Part shown: positions 8,680-16,792 of the stretch, in pieces | Layout of the letters: each line of letters begins with the position of its first letter | How positions within the stretch are numbered: position 1 is the stretch's first letter | NCBI RefSeq assembly: GCF_021295395.1 | Contig: NZ_JAIWOU010000002.1 | Span: 54,127 to 118,126 of the forward strand | Length of the DNA stretch: 64,000 nt | Reading direction: 5' to 3' | From: Komagataeibacter sp. FNDCR2 | GTDB lineage: Bacteria > Pseudomonadota > Alphaproteobacteria > Acetobacterales > Acetobacteraceae | Position numbers and translations under genes: made by a program | The notes under the pieces: model-generated | Database searches by the model: none | The model's input: only the letters and a program-made list of their open reading frames with translations | Told to the model about the DNA's origin: nothing

Positions 8680-10086
8680 TCAAGTAGTTTTGCCGACCAT
8701 TAGGCGAACGTCAAAATGCACCTCGCCTTTTATTGGATCGATCGGCTCGTTTGCCTTGATGACATACTTCGCATCGAATGAAGTGACGTCCTGTTCGGTG
8801 GCCAATGTCACGAAGATCGGTTCGAAACTCGCAGTAGTGTGGTGCTTGAGCGCGTTCACAGAGAAGTGAACATGCCGATGTTCCGGATAGATCAGTGTCG
8901 TGTGGCGGATATAGGTACCCTTCGTGATGGAGTCGTTCCATAGCGGCTGAACTGAAACGATGTGCCCGTAATTTCCATCGTTATCGACGATGACCTTGGC
9001 CGGAGGCTCAGGTGCTTCGGGTGCGGACGCCGGCGCTTCGTCGTGGTCCCGGAGTATGATGCAATCGGGGAAATAGATGTCCACATCAATCCCCGTCGCG
9101 GGGGACGTGCCCGAATTCTTGACAGCCAGCTGGACCTGAAAAGTGCGCTGGAGAAGCTTGCTGTGCTCATCATGTTCGTCGAGAAAGGCGTCGTAGCGGC
9201 GATAATATTGCTGGACCAACCGATTGTATGTTTCGGTTTCCTCGGACGTCCATTGGTCCGGTTGGCGCCCCGGCCTTCCCATGCCACGGCTTAACAGTCC
9301 GCGCTGCGAAGCGATGATACCGTGTAACCTCCCGTCAATCGGTGACGTCGGGAACCGAAGGGGCGGATTCTCCGCCCTGATCTCGTCCAGCGTCTTCACG
9401 TCGTTGCGCTGCGGTGTCTGCGAGATGAGAAATGGGCCGTCAGTTTCTCGTTCGAGGATAACAGAGAGTTCCGGCATCCGCCTCGTCCGGCGAGTGTCTT
9501 CGCGCAGCTGTTTCAACGCCAGCTTCAGACCTGGCGCAATCCGGTCTCGCAGGTCGTACATCAATTCGGCGGCGACCTCGGCCTTTCGTTCCTCAGTCGC
9601 ATCAGGCCGCAGAGTGTAGAAAGCCGGCGCCGAGCGGTGACGTAGATCGAAGGGAAGCCGCGACAGCTTGGCCTTAAAAGCCTTGTTCCCGACTAGCACG
9701 ATTCTTTCCTCGCCCAAGACATGCAGCGCATATCCCAGCTCGATCATGACGTTGGGATTGGGAACGTGCTTGCCACCCGGAACCTCGGCAATGGGTGTCA
9801 CGTCCGCGACGAAGACTGCGGCGGCCGCTATCTTCTCAAGAATCCGTTCCGCGATTCGGGGTGATCCACCAAGCCCTTTTGTATCATGATCCACCGAGAC
9901 GAAATCATCACCTGTCTCGGCACCCTCGTCCTCTCCGTCTTCCTCTGTGTCAACAGGGCGGTCGGACTCTTCAGCGGCATCGTCGACCCCGTTCAGCGTT
10001 TTGGCCAAATTGCCAAGGACATCGCGGACGAAATAGCGATTACTCGGCTGATGAGTGTCGCTTTGCCAAGACCAGAAAATCTTCAT
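8680..10086 (-). CDS. TIR-like / nucleotide-binding-fold protein, defence candidate
   Basis: A 468-residue protein starting MKIFWSWQSDTHQPSNRYFV, an opening typical of a TIR-like or nucleoside-deoxyribosyltransferase-like family. The second signature VFVADVTPI...NPNVMIELGYALHV (about residues 90-122) matches the active-site region, including a Glu in a pocket position. Residues 43-70 are an acidic linker. The C-terminal half (about 290-468) is beta-rich and may be a sensor or membrane-associated domain. Related domains hydrolyse NAD+ or nucleotides in anti-phage systems; whether this one does is unproven. It is monocistronic, next to an IS remnant and a second defence-like ATPase. Confidence 0.6.
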   Translation of the reverse strand: MKIFWSWQSDTHQPSNRYFVRDVLGNLAKTLNGVDDAAEESDRPVDTEEDGEDEGAETGDDFVSVDHDTKGLGGSPRIAERILEKIAAAAVFVADVTPIAEVPGGKHVPNPNVMIELGYALHVLGEERIVLVGNKAFKAKLSRLPFDLRHRSAPAFYTLRPDATEERKAEVAAELMYDLRDRIAPGLKLALKQLREDTRRTRRMPELSVILERETDGPFLISQTPQRNDVKTLDEIRAENPPLRFPTSPIDGRLHGIIASQRGLLSRGMGRPGRQPDQWTSEETETYNRLVQQYYRRYDAFLDEHDEHSKLLQRTFQVQLAVKNSGTSPATGIDVDIYFPDCIILRDHDEAPASAPEAPEPPAKVIVDNDGNYGHIVSVQPLWNDSITKGTYIRHTTLIYPEHRHVHFSVNALKHHTTASFEPIFVTLATEQDVTSFDAKYVIKANEPIDPIKGEVHFDVRLMVGKTT

Positions 10087-10355
10087 CTGATGCGTCTAGC
10101 TCCAGGCTATGATCTAAAAAAGTAAATCGTTGCGGGACGGAGGATTTGACCCAGCGTGATTTCGCCGGTCGGGAAAGCGCTGGGTGTCAGCTCCTGACAG
10201 GACCTGCCGCTCGCAAAGTCCATTGGGAACGGCAGAAAAGTCCCAAACGCGGTCTATCGCGACTCGCCTGACAATGTCGGCTTTCGGGCAACCGTCATAA
10301 CTGCTTGGGTGTCTGATATGAAGCGGAAGCGGACATATCCGTGTCGGCGATAATC
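10087..10355. other. Intergenic without recognised feature
   Basis: 269 bases between the TIR-like gene and the doc gene. I see no gene, tRNA or strong repeat. Confidence 0.4.
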
Positions 10356-10748
10356 CTATGGAAGCTGATGTTTCCGTAGCCAAATGGCGAATTCTGTCTC
10401 ATCGATTTTTCTTTCGACCAGAGCGACCATGCACGCCACCACGTCCGGCGCAGCAATGGCGACGTTCTGGCCGTTCGCTTTAAGAAACAGTACACAGCAC
10501 GCCCAGCCAGTCCGCTTGTTGGCATCATTGAATGGGTGGTTGCCCGCAATGCCAAAGGCATAGGCGGCGGCGATGTCAACCAGATCCACAAGGGCCGGAT
10601 CAGCGTAGTGATAGCGGTTCAACGGCCGGTCTAGCGCGCTATGCAGCAAATCCATACTTTTGATTCCCTGCGCGCCGCCATATTCGCGCAAAGCGCAATC
10701 GTGCAGGAACAGCACGGCATCAAGCTCAAGAAACTCCGGTTGGTTCAC
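10356..10748 (-). CDS. doc: Doc-type Fic-domain toxin
   Basis: A 130-residue 'death on curing' toxin. The Fic active-site motif is HPFNDANKRTGWA near residue 69, with His, Asp/Asn, Lys and Arg all present, and the start MNQPEFLELDAVLFLHDCAL is typical. Doc proteins phosphorylate EF-Tu and so stop translation. It overlaps its antitoxin by four bases. The antitoxin is an AbrB/MazE-type protein instead of the usual Phd. Confidence 0.88.
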   Translation of the reverse strand: MNQPEFLELDAVLFLHDCALREYGGAQGIKSMDLLHSALDRPLNRYHYADPALVDLVDIAAAYAFGIAGNHPFNDANKRTGWACCVLFLKANGQNVAIAAPDVVACMVALVERKIDETEFAIWLRKHQLP

Positions 10749-10972
10749 CGTTTCGCCAGCTCCTGAAGTGCGTCAGCCTGTTCGCGCAGCACTTCGCGGG
10801 CAAGGTCCATCTGGCGTTCGAGCTTGAGGTTGCGCTTCACCAGCTTAATGCCGTCAGCCAACTCGACCAGCGTGAGTTCTTGCCCGATTTCCAGTCCCAG
10901 TCGAATACGGGTCTCCGCCGGCAGCGTGAGCCCGACCGAATTGCCCTGCTTGCGCAAAGTGACCGTTTCCAT
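10745..10972 (-). CDS. AbrB/MazE-type antitoxin paired with Doc
   Basis: A 75-residue antitoxin. Residues 1-48 form a MazE/AbrB beta-hairpin domain (VTLRKQGNSVGLTLPAETR, GLEIGQELTLVELADGIKLV) and the rest is a charged helix for binding the toxin. It is translationally coupled to the doc gene and likely autoregulated via the inverted repeat at 10983-11003. Confidence 0.85.
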   Translation of the reverse strand: METVTLRKQGNSVGLTLPAETRIRLGLEIGQELTLVELADGIKLVKRNLKLERQMDLAREVLREQADALQELAKR

Positions 10973-10982
10973 GGCGCCCTCC

Positions 10983-11003
10983 TATCTTACTTTTCGTAAG
11001 ATA
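10983..11003. promoter_or_regulatory. Inverted repeat, operator candidate of the doc pair
   Basis: TATCTTAC-N5-GTAAGATA is a perfect 8-bp inverted repeat ending 11 bases upstream of the antitoxin start. Its position fits autorepression by the AbrB-type antitoxin. Confidence 0.55.
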
Positions 11004-11262
11004 GTGAAGTTTGGATCGCAACACCAGTCTTCTATTCTCTGACCCCGAGGCTCAATTGCCTGATTGTCACGGTGTTCGGTATCGGAAAGGAAAAGTGGAC
11101 ATTCCGATGGCCAACACAAGAGCGAAGCCAACCATTTCCGGCCATCATAACCCTATCTTCCCAGCGGGGGTATCCGGGCAGAAGATCGGGTCTCAGGGTT
11201 CTGGTGGTCATGAAAGCAGGATGACAGCCCCGGGCAGGCGACTCAACCGCTATCAATTCCCC
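11004..11262. other. Intergenic before the replication origin
   Basis: No gene supported; ordinary-looking sequence leading into the origin palindrome. Confidence 0.4.
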
Positions 11263-11292
11263 CACACGCGATAACCGTAATTATCGCGTGTG
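11263..11292. repeat. 12-bp perfect inverted repeat at the origin edge
   Basis: CACACGCGATAA-N6-TTATCGCGTGTG is a perfect 12-bp inverted repeat, with C-rich and G-rich flanks that can extend the stem. It has no T-run. It lies about 70 bases before the first iteron, so it may belong to the origin (primosome or termination structure) or end transcription from the doc side. Confidence 0.5.
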
Positions 11293-11358
11293 TTGGGGAC
11301 CATTCAAGGAATAGCATGCCAGAATATCGCCCTCCTCGCGCGCTCCCATAGAAAGCCC

Positions 11359-11516
11359 GTGCACTTTTGTAGCGGGACATGTGCACTGTTGAAGCTAGCC
11401 TCAGCAAGCCAGATGGAGGAAACAGCGACAAAGTGGAATTACCCCGTGCACTTTTGTAGTGCATACTAATATATATCTAATATATTTTAACTCGTATCCC
11501 CGCTACAAAAGTGCAC
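11359..11516. repeat. Iteron cluster and AT-rich segment upstream of repA (oriV)
   Basis: Three copies of a 15-bp iteron GTGCACTTTTGTAGC are present: 11359-11373 (+), 11446-11460 (+, last base T) and 11502-11516 (minus orientation). Between copies two and three lies an AT-rich stretch (11461-11492) suitable for melting. Iterons of this kind bind the Rep protein; here they flank the repA promoter, so they probably serve both origin firing and copy control. Confidence 0.75.
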
Positions 11517-11564
11517 GGCGACGTACGCCAATCGTTTTGATAGGCTGAGCGTGAAGGAGAGCCT

Positions 11565-12479
11565 ATGAGCGAGCTGCACCAAATACTGGAGTCTTATGGG
11601 CGTCAACGCGCTCTTGATTTCGATTTTGAGCGACCCGAGATCGAGGCCGCCGCTATGTATATGGCTGATGAAGATAGCGGTATCGGGTTTCTTTATTCTG
11701 GTTGGTGCCAAGCTGCTCTACCTCATCGACGGCTCCCTGACGACAAGGGCTGGCAGTTATCTAGTGACCAAGTGTGTCTTATTATTCAGCCTGGAATGAA
11801 ACGAGGGAGCGAAGGTGAGCCTGTTCCTGTTGGAGTCCCTTATGGTAGCCGAGCGCGACTGATCCTAATCTACATGCAGTCTGAGGCTATTCGGACGAAT
11901 TCACGAGATATCGAACTAGGGAAGAGTCTTCGTTCCTGGATGAACCGCATGGGAATTCCGATTGGGGGAAAAAACTTACAAATCGTAAGAGAACAGGCCG
12001 AGCGTTTATCTCGCTGCAGACTTTCCTTTGAGGTCGTGCGTGGAGCAGCTCGGGGGCTATCGAATCAAAGTATCGTGGACTCCGCCATATTTTTAGAAGC
12101 GGACGCAGACGGTAACAGCAATCAGCAATTCATGCAGAAAGCCCGGTTATCCGAAGGTTTTTTTGAGGGGCTTAAGAAGCATCCTGTGCCATTAGAAGAA
12201 GCCGCCATAAAAGCTCTTAGTAACAACAGTATGGCATTAGATATATATTGTTGGTTAGCCTATAGACTGCACTCCCTGACCTCGCCAACGCCCATATCAT
12301 GGACAGCGCTTAAAATTCAGTTTGGGGCATCCTATAGTCAACTCAACAATTTCCGTAGTCGTTTTATCCCAAACTTAAACTTAGCACTTGCGGTCTATCC
12401 CCGGGCTCGTATCACCGAGATGGACCAGCGCAAGGGGTTAGTCCTGCATCCAACCCCCCCGCCGGTCAGGAAAAGATAA
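11565..12479 (+). CDS. repA: RepA-type plasmid replication initiator
   Basis: A 304-residue protein of the plasmid RepA (RepA_C) family. The C-terminal signature HPVPLEEAAIKALSNNSMALDIYCWLAYRLHSL (about residues 205-237), followed by PISWTALKIQFG and a FIPNLNLALAVYPRARI segment, is characteristic. GGAGAG lies upstream of the ATG. It initiates replication by binding the GTGCACTTTTGTAGC iterons on both sides of the gene. Base composition is a little lower in GC than in the downstream accessory region. Confidence 0.88.
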   Translation: MSELHQILESYGRQRALDFDFERPEIEAAAMYMADEDSGIGFLYSGWCQAALPHRRLPDDKGWQLSSDQVCLIIQPGMKRGSEGEPVPVGVPYGSRARLILIYMQSEAIRTNSRDIELGKSLRSWMNRMGIPIGGKNLQIVREQAERLSRCRLSFEVVRGAARGLSNQSIVDSAIFLEADADGNSNQQFMQKARLSEGFFEGLKKHPVPLEEAAIKALSNNSMALDIYCWLAYRLHSLTSPTPISWTALKIQFGASYSQLNNFRSRFIPNLNLALAVYPRARITEMDQRKGLVLHPTPPPVRKR

Positions 12480-12495
12480 TATTGCAGCGCGAGGT

Positions 12496-12609
12496 GTGCA
12501 CTTTTGTAGCGCCTCATGGAACCTGGCTTCACGCCACAAAGCACCTCAGTGCAGATCAAAACAACGAAAGCTAACGTGGTATCATCGCGTCTGCGTGCAC
12601 TCTTGTAGC
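12496..12609. repeat. Iterons downstream of repA
   Basis: Two further direct copies: 12496-12510 (perfect GTGCACTTTTGTAGC) and 12595-12609 (one mismatch). Their presence beyond the rep stop suggests a second control or handcuffing site. Confidence 0.7.
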
Positions 12610-12637
12610 AGGTATGGTTATAAAGATACATCAAGCG

Positions 12638-13009
12638 TCAAGAGGGAGGCGTCTCGCCATCCTTGCCAATTACCGGGGCTGGGACACCTGCAATTTGCAT
12701 CGCACGGGCAAGCTTCTCAAACAGATTTGGATGGCCACGTTTGCTCGTTGGATCTCGGCGTACAGTAGTATGAAACCATCCAGAGCGAGGTAGCGTCAGA
12801 TGTATGGAATCTTGTTTCGGATCGTACCACGCGCCGATCCGTAGATAAGCTGTCTGCCTCCCCTTCTCACTCTTACAAATGTCATCTGTCATTCTCATAT
12901 CTTTCGCTGTTTGTGGACGAAATATTGGATATTCAATCAAAAGGTAAGATAGATCACTCGCCCACCTTCCGCGGCTCGAGGAGCCATGGAAGCTTAATTG
13001 CAGTGTCAT
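12638..13009 (-). CDS. Hypothetical protein in the replication/partition region
   Basis: A 123-residue protein of unknown function, convergent with repA. Visible features are a central KGRQTAYLRIGAWYDPKQDSIHLTLP segment that looks like beta strands and a WFHTTVRRDPTSKRGHPNLF stretch. It lies between two iteron sites. Start choice and reality are moderately supported by reading-frame integrity and position. Confidence 0.5.
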   Translation of the reverse strand: MTLQLSFHGSSSRGRWASDLSYLLIEYPIFRPQTAKDMRMTDDICKSEKGRQTAYLRIGAWYDPKQDSIHLTLPRSGWFHTTVRRDPTSKRGHPNLFEKLARAMQIAGVPAPVIGKDGETPPS

Positions 13010-13031
13010 CTCGGTAAGCTACTCGGCAGGC

Positions 13032-13046
13032 GTGCACTTTTGTAGC
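13032..13046 (+). repeat. Isolated iteron
   Basis: A perfect copy of GTGCACTTTTGTAGC about 24 bases beyond the 3' end of the RHH partition gene, the sixth copy in the region. Confidence 0.65.
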
Positions 13047-13069
13047 AGCCAAGGGATAAGTCTCCCCAA

Positions 13070-13390
13070 TTAGGGAGACCGCATTCCCTGGTCATATAAA
13101 TCTAGCAGAAATTTCAGGAACTCATCTGAGCTTCCGAATTTTACGAGATGTTTTTGAAAACGAGCTTTTGTCTCGGGAAGGACTTTCATATTCATCTGGG
13201 CAGTCCTTCCTGTACGACGTAAGCTTCTGCCATCTATTTTTACGGTGTCAGTTCTCGCCGTGAAACCCGCTTTAGCTGCCTCATTGATAGCTTGATGAGT
13301 TATGGCTTTATCCACCGGTGGCCGTTTTATCGGTACGTCCGTGAAATCAGAAAAGTCTAACTTGGCCGACGGCCTGGGTTCTTGGGACAT
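13070..13390 (-). CDS. Ribbon-helix-helix partition protein (ParB-like partner of ParA)
   Basis: A 106-residue protein starting MSQEPRPSAKLDFSDFTD, one base after the parA stop. The N-terminal half is a flexible, Pro-rich arm of the kind that stimulates ParA. The C-terminal half (TAQMNMKVLPETKARFQKHL, then SSDEFLKFLLDLYDQ) reads as an RHH fold. It occupies the ParB position of a type Ib ParA system. Its binding site is most likely the 7-bp repeat array upstream of parA, since RHH proteins such as omega bind 7-bp heptads; that link is inference. Confidence 0.75.
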   Translation of the reverse strand: MSQEPRPSAKLDFSDFTDVPIKRPPVDKAITHQAINEAAKAGFTARTDTVKIDGRSLRRTGRTAQMNMKVLPETKARFQKHLVKFGSSDEFLKFLLDLYDQGMRSP

Positions 13391-13391
13391 A

Positions 13392-14066
13392 TTAGTGCTT
13401 TCCCATCTCTTCGCGCAAAACATCACGCACCTCGGTTGCGAAATGCTCCGCATTTTCTATTGCACTGGCCGGGTTCCGAACCTCCTTCGGAGACAAGTCA
13501 TAAATTGTGCCGCCAAGGCGAAACGGCGCCTTAAAGGCTGCACGTTCCACTATAGATGATTTGAGCATAGGTATCCCTGCATCTTCGAGCTGAGCCTGAA
13601 TATCGCGCATGCCCTTGTCTGCGATAACCGGTGAAGTCTGCGCAAAGAATACCCTGAAAGGAATGCGCCTGCGGAAGACTGTCTCTTGCCGTTTAATCAA
13701 CTTGATAATGTTTGTCGCTTCGTCGGCATCAAGCTGGCTGCCCTTCATCGGAATCAGAGCTAGGTCTGCGCGTCCCAGACCAACGCTTACTTCGACATTG
13801 CGACTACCTTCCAGATCTACGATGACGAAAGGGTCCTTGGCGGTGTCTACGGCGTCAGCTACGTCGCTTCCAAGTGCCGGAACAACCGAGAGGGTTGAGG
13901 GGCGATTGGTAGGGAAGCGCTCGGCCCATTTCTGGATGGGTAGGTTCGGGTCGGCATCAACAAGGGTGGTGGGAGCGTTATTAGCTACCAACACTGATGC
14001 CAAAGTGAAAGCCGATGTGGTCTTCCCTACCCCACCTTTACTGCTGGCGAAAACTATGACCGGCAT
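13392..14066 (-). CDS. parA: ParA-family partition ATPase
   Basis: A 224-residue deviant-Walker ATPase of the short ParA (Ib) type. It has SSKGGVGKTTSAFTLASVL at residues 8-26, LVDADPNLPIQKW and FVIVDLEGSRN (Walker B). It moves plasmid copies apart on the nucleoid together with the RHH partner encoded just downstream. The upstream region (14110-15245) is packed with GATACC/GGTATC motifs and is probably both its centromere and its operator. Confidence 0.9.
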   Translation of the reverse strand: MPVIVFASSKGGVGKTTSAFTLASVLVANNAPTTLVDADPNLPIQKWAERFPTNRPSTLSVVPALGSDVADAVDTAKDPFVIVDLEGSRNVEVSVGLGRADLALIPMKGSQLDADEATNIIKLIKRQETVFRRRIPFRVFFAQTSPVIADKGMRDIQAQLEDAGIPMLKSSIVERAAFKAPFRLGGTIYDLSPKEVRNPASAIENAEHFATEVRDVLREEMGKH

Positions 14067-14109
14067 AAAGAGAATCTCCAGTTCATGGATAAAAGCAACG
14101 TCGTTGTGA

Positions 14110-14427
14110 TATCATAGATACCCGGTATCGGGAAGATACCCAGTACCTAAAATAAATAAGATACCGGAAGGATACCGGGTAGCCAGTAGACGCTGGGTAT
14201 CATTAGGGTATCTGGTACCATGCAAACAGGTATCTACTAGATACCCGGTACCAAAAAATCACTCTGTACTCTGTTGTCTATAATAAAGGCGGGGCGGGCG
14301 TGTGGATGATTTAGCAGTAGCACATGCTCCCCATCGGCCGGCCAAGAGAGATGGTGCTCGATTGCGAGAGGAAAGTGCGTAGAATCTTGGCAAGAGAGAA
14401 CCTTGACAGGTGCGCCTGGTTGCTCAC
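14110..14427. repeat. Scattered GATACC/GGTATC motifs (centromere flank)
   Basis: Upstream of parA, GATACCC/GGTATC heptads occur singly and as inverted pairs, for example GATACCCGGTATCG near 14118 and GGTATC-N5-GATACC near 14230. The same motif recurs beyond the main array at 14938-14990 and 15184-15240. No gene is supported. Confidence 0.65.
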
Positions 14428-14770
14428 GATACCTGATACCTGATACCTGATACCTGATACCTGATACCTGATACCTGATACCTGATACCTGATACCTGAT
14501 ACCTGATACCTGATACCTGATACCTGATACCTGATACCTGATACCTGATACCTGATACCTGATACCTGATACCTGATACCTGATACCTGATACCTGATAC
14601 CTGATACCTGATACCTGATACCTGATACCTGATACCTGATACCTGATACCTGATACCTGATACCTGATACCTGATACCTGATACCTGATACCTGATACCT
14701 GATACCCGATACCCGATACCCGATACCCGATACCCGATACCCGATACCCGATACCCGATACCCGATACCA
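14428..14770. repeat. Tandem heptamer array, about 48 units (candidate parS centromere)
   Basis: 39 uninterrupted GATACCT units (14428-14700) are followed by nine GATACCC units (14701-14763) and a final GATACCA. The array is homogeneous, with a single-base switch from T to C at the last position. Seven is not a multiple of three, so each frame reads as a 7-residue repeat; this is not a sign of coding. Contiguous heptads are the known target form of RHH partition proteins (omega of pSM19035). A centromere role for the adjacent parA/RHH pair is inferred. Confidence 0.75.
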
Positions 14771-15062
14771 ACCGTAGCCGCCTCTATGGCCATATCATTC
14801 CTGACGATGGGGGCATTTGCGATGAGGCCGGGAATAATTTGTTCCATGTCCACGTCGGTTAAAAGGATAACCGCTTGCACCACGTGTCTATGTGAAACGC
14901 CTTTAGGATCTATTTCTCGCTGGAAAGGTGCCATTAGGATATCCGGTATCCAGACGGAATCGGGTATCTAGATGAAACCGGGTATTTAATCATCGTTGAT
15001 ACGTATTTTATGTGCAGCAAAACCGAGACCTTTTCCGGTAAAGGAAAAGCTAGAACAACCTC
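14771..15062. other. Centromere flank without a clear gene
   Basis: Contains scattered GGTATC motifs at 14938-14990. A minus-strand frame of about 54 sensible residues runs straight into the heptamer array and is not accepted as a gene. Confidence 0.4.
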
Positions 15063-15200
15063 TTACGTTAAATTAACATCGGCTTGCCGATTGCGAGCCA
15101 ACTGCTTAACCCTCGTGATAATTGCCTCTGAAATATTGTTTTGGCGCGCGGCCTTATCGCTGCCTATGTTGTCACGTATCGCTCGGGTACCGGGTACCAC
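15063..15200 (-). CDS. Possible small basic protein inside the centromere region
   Basis: A 45-residue frame with GTG start reads plausibly as protein in its C-terminal part (AARQNNISEAIITRVKQLARN), but the N-terminal codons overlap GGTACC repeat motifs and no ribosome site is clear. It may be a remnant of a DNA-binding gene. Low confidence. Confidence 0.25.
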   Translation of the reverse strand: MVPGTRAIRDNIGSDKAARQNNISEAIITRVKQLARNRQADVNLT

Positions 15201-15289
15201 CTGGGTTTCTGTTATCTACAAGATACCCGATACCGACTACCCGTTATGCCATTCATCGTCGCGTAAGGCGAAGCGCATGCCCCATTAAG

Positions 15290-15449
15290 AAAAAACGGTA
15301 TGGGAAAACTCGCACCAGCCCCCGCCACCCGGCGCAAGGGGTGGGTCGCCGCGTAGCCGCGCCGATCCCGCCGCAAGCGGCGCCCTTGCCCCGGCCGTCG
15401 CGGCCCGGTCGCGCGGATGATGTCAAAACCAGAAATGGAGAAAGGCATC
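15290..15449 (+). repeat. GC-hairpin leader element E1
   Basis: A gene-free leader: a purine-rich start (near 15290), then a GC-rich segment with GCAAGGG (15334-15340) pairing with CCCTTGC (15383-15389) around an inner GCCGC-AA-GCGGC hairpin. It ends at a GGAG ribosome site for the gene at 15450. It belongs to a family of at least six such leaders in this window. Confidence 0.5.
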
Positions 15450-15824
15450 ATGCGTCCACATCATATTCCCGCCACAGCCTCCCCTCGCCCGCCTGCCCCG
15501 ATGCGCTGGGCCAATGTCACAGCCCCCCTGACCTGCACCCGCTGCGGCGTTACCTGGATGGCGGGTGATCCGGCCATCACCCTTCCCTGTCGCGGTTGTG
15601 ACGCGGAGCCGGGGCAGCCATGCCGGCGCTGGGCTGGTGGCAATGAGAATGTCTGTGCCCAACGTGATCGCGATGCCCGTCATGCCGGGCTGCTGAAGGA
15701 ATGCGAGGCGCTGACCTGGGACGGGCGGCACAGCAAGCCGCTACGGCTCTGGGCAAGCTCGGTGGGCGGCACTGCTCCGAATGCAGTCCGTACGGGGTCC
15801 CCGGTGGCGCGGTTTGCCGCGTGA
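15450..15824 (+). CDS. Zinc-ribbon-like hypothetical protein
   Basis: A 124-residue protein beginning MRPHHIPATASPRPPAPMRW. Residues about 30-60 hold CxxC pairs (CTRCGVTW and CRGCDAEPGQPC), a likely zinc-binding ribbon. GGAG lies 10-14 bases before the ATG. Its stop overlaps a GTG that starts the next gene (GTGA), so the two are probably translated together. Function unknown; it may assist the PP-loop enzyme. Confidence 0.65.
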   Translation: MRPHHIPATASPRPPAPMRWANVTAPLTCTRCGVTWMAGDPAITLPCRGCDAEPGQPCRRWAGGNENVCAQRDRDARHAGLLKECEALTWDGRHSKPLRLWASSVGGTAPNAVRTGSPVARFAA

Positions 15825-16792
15825 TCCCGGACCCACGGGGCTATGACCATATCATCGTGGCCCTCAGCGGTGGCAAGGACAGCATCGCGTCGCTGATCGC
15901 GGCACTGGAACTGGGGGCGCGGCCCGAAACCATCGAGCTGTGGCACCATGACGTGGACGGGGGAGGGGAGGGGTTCATGGACTGGCCCTCCACCCCGGGC
16001 TATGTCCGCCAGATCGCCCGCGCCTTCCGTCTGCCATGCTACATGTCCTGGCGTGACGGCGGCATCCTGCGGGAGATGCTGCGCGACGGCACGCCAACTG
16101 CCCCGGTCAGTTTCGAGACCCCGGACGGGAGCATGCGCAGGGGTGGGGAGGGGAAACCGGGCCGACGCCTGCGCTTTCCCCAGATCAGCGGGAACCTCGC
16201 CGTGCGCTGGTGCAGCAGTGTCGCCAAGATCGACGTCGCCGCCATGGCGCTACGCAGGCAGGACCGGTTCCTCGGTCGCCAGACGCTGTTCATCACCGGG
16301 GAGCGCGCGGAAGAAAGCCCCGGTCGCGCGCGCTACGCCATCTTCGAGCCACATCGCACGGATACCCGTACCAGCCGGCGTCGACCCCGCCATGTCGATC
16401 ACTGGCGTCCGGTTCACGGATGGACCGAGGCGATGGTGTGGGACAGTCTCAGGCGGCACCGCATCGTGCCAGCCCTGCCATACCGGATCGGCTTTGGCCG
16501 GCTGTCCTGCCTTGGCTGCATTTTCATGTCAGCCGACCAGGCTGCGACCTTCCGCCTCATCGCGCCCGATCGTTTTGCGCGCTTCGCCGCATACGAACAT
16601 GCCTTCGGCTGCACGATACGGCGCGACATCAACCTGAATGCCCTTGCCGATCGGGGGCGCCCGTTCCCTGCTGCCCTGCAGCATCCCGGCCTGGTCCGGC
16701 AGGCCCTCTCGCCCGACTGGGCAGGCCCGGTGCTGACCGGGCATTGGTGCTTGCCCGCAGGGGCTTTCGGCGAGAGCGCCGGACCGGGTTAG
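15821..16792 (+). CDS. PP-loop ATPase, PAPS-reductase-like
   Basis: A 323-residue member of the phosphoadenosine-phosphosulfate reductase/PP-loop superfamily. The ATP-binding SGGKDS is near residue 14 in HIIVALSGGKDSIASLIAA. A later FITGERAEESPGRA and the two-Cys motif RLSCLGCIFM (about residue 230) are also typical of plasmid and phage members. The GTG start at 15821 is chosen because it overlaps the preceding stop and leaves the usual short lead into the PP-loop; an ATG at 15701 would overlap by 124 bases. Relatives such as DndC modify DNA with sulfur; here the substrate is unknown. Confidence 0.75.
   Translation: MIPDPRGYDHIIVALSGGKDSIASLIAALELGARPETIELWHHDVDGGGEGFMDWPSTPGYVRQIARAFRLPCYMSWRDGGILREMLRDGTPTAPVSFETPDGSMRRGGEGKPGRRLRFPQISGNLAVRWCSSVAKIDVAAMALRRQDRFLGRQTLFITGERAEESPGRARYAIFEPHRTDTRTSRRRPRHVDHWRPVHGWTEAMVWDSLRRHRIVPALPYRIGFGRLSCLGCIFMSADQAATFRLIAPDRFARFAAYEHAFGCTIRRDINLNALADRGRPFPAALQHPGLVRQALSPDWAGPVLTGHWCLPAGAFGESAGPG

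Noticed and set aside
14428..14770. CRISPR array
   Set aside because: The units are contiguous 7-mers without spacers, and no cas genes are present.
14311..14934. Minus-strand frame of about 207 codons with a VSGIRYQ repeat
   Set aside because: It is the passive translation of 7-bp repeats; every frame through the array gives a 7-residue repeat. The 54 residues before the repeat have no ribosome site and no recognised similarity.
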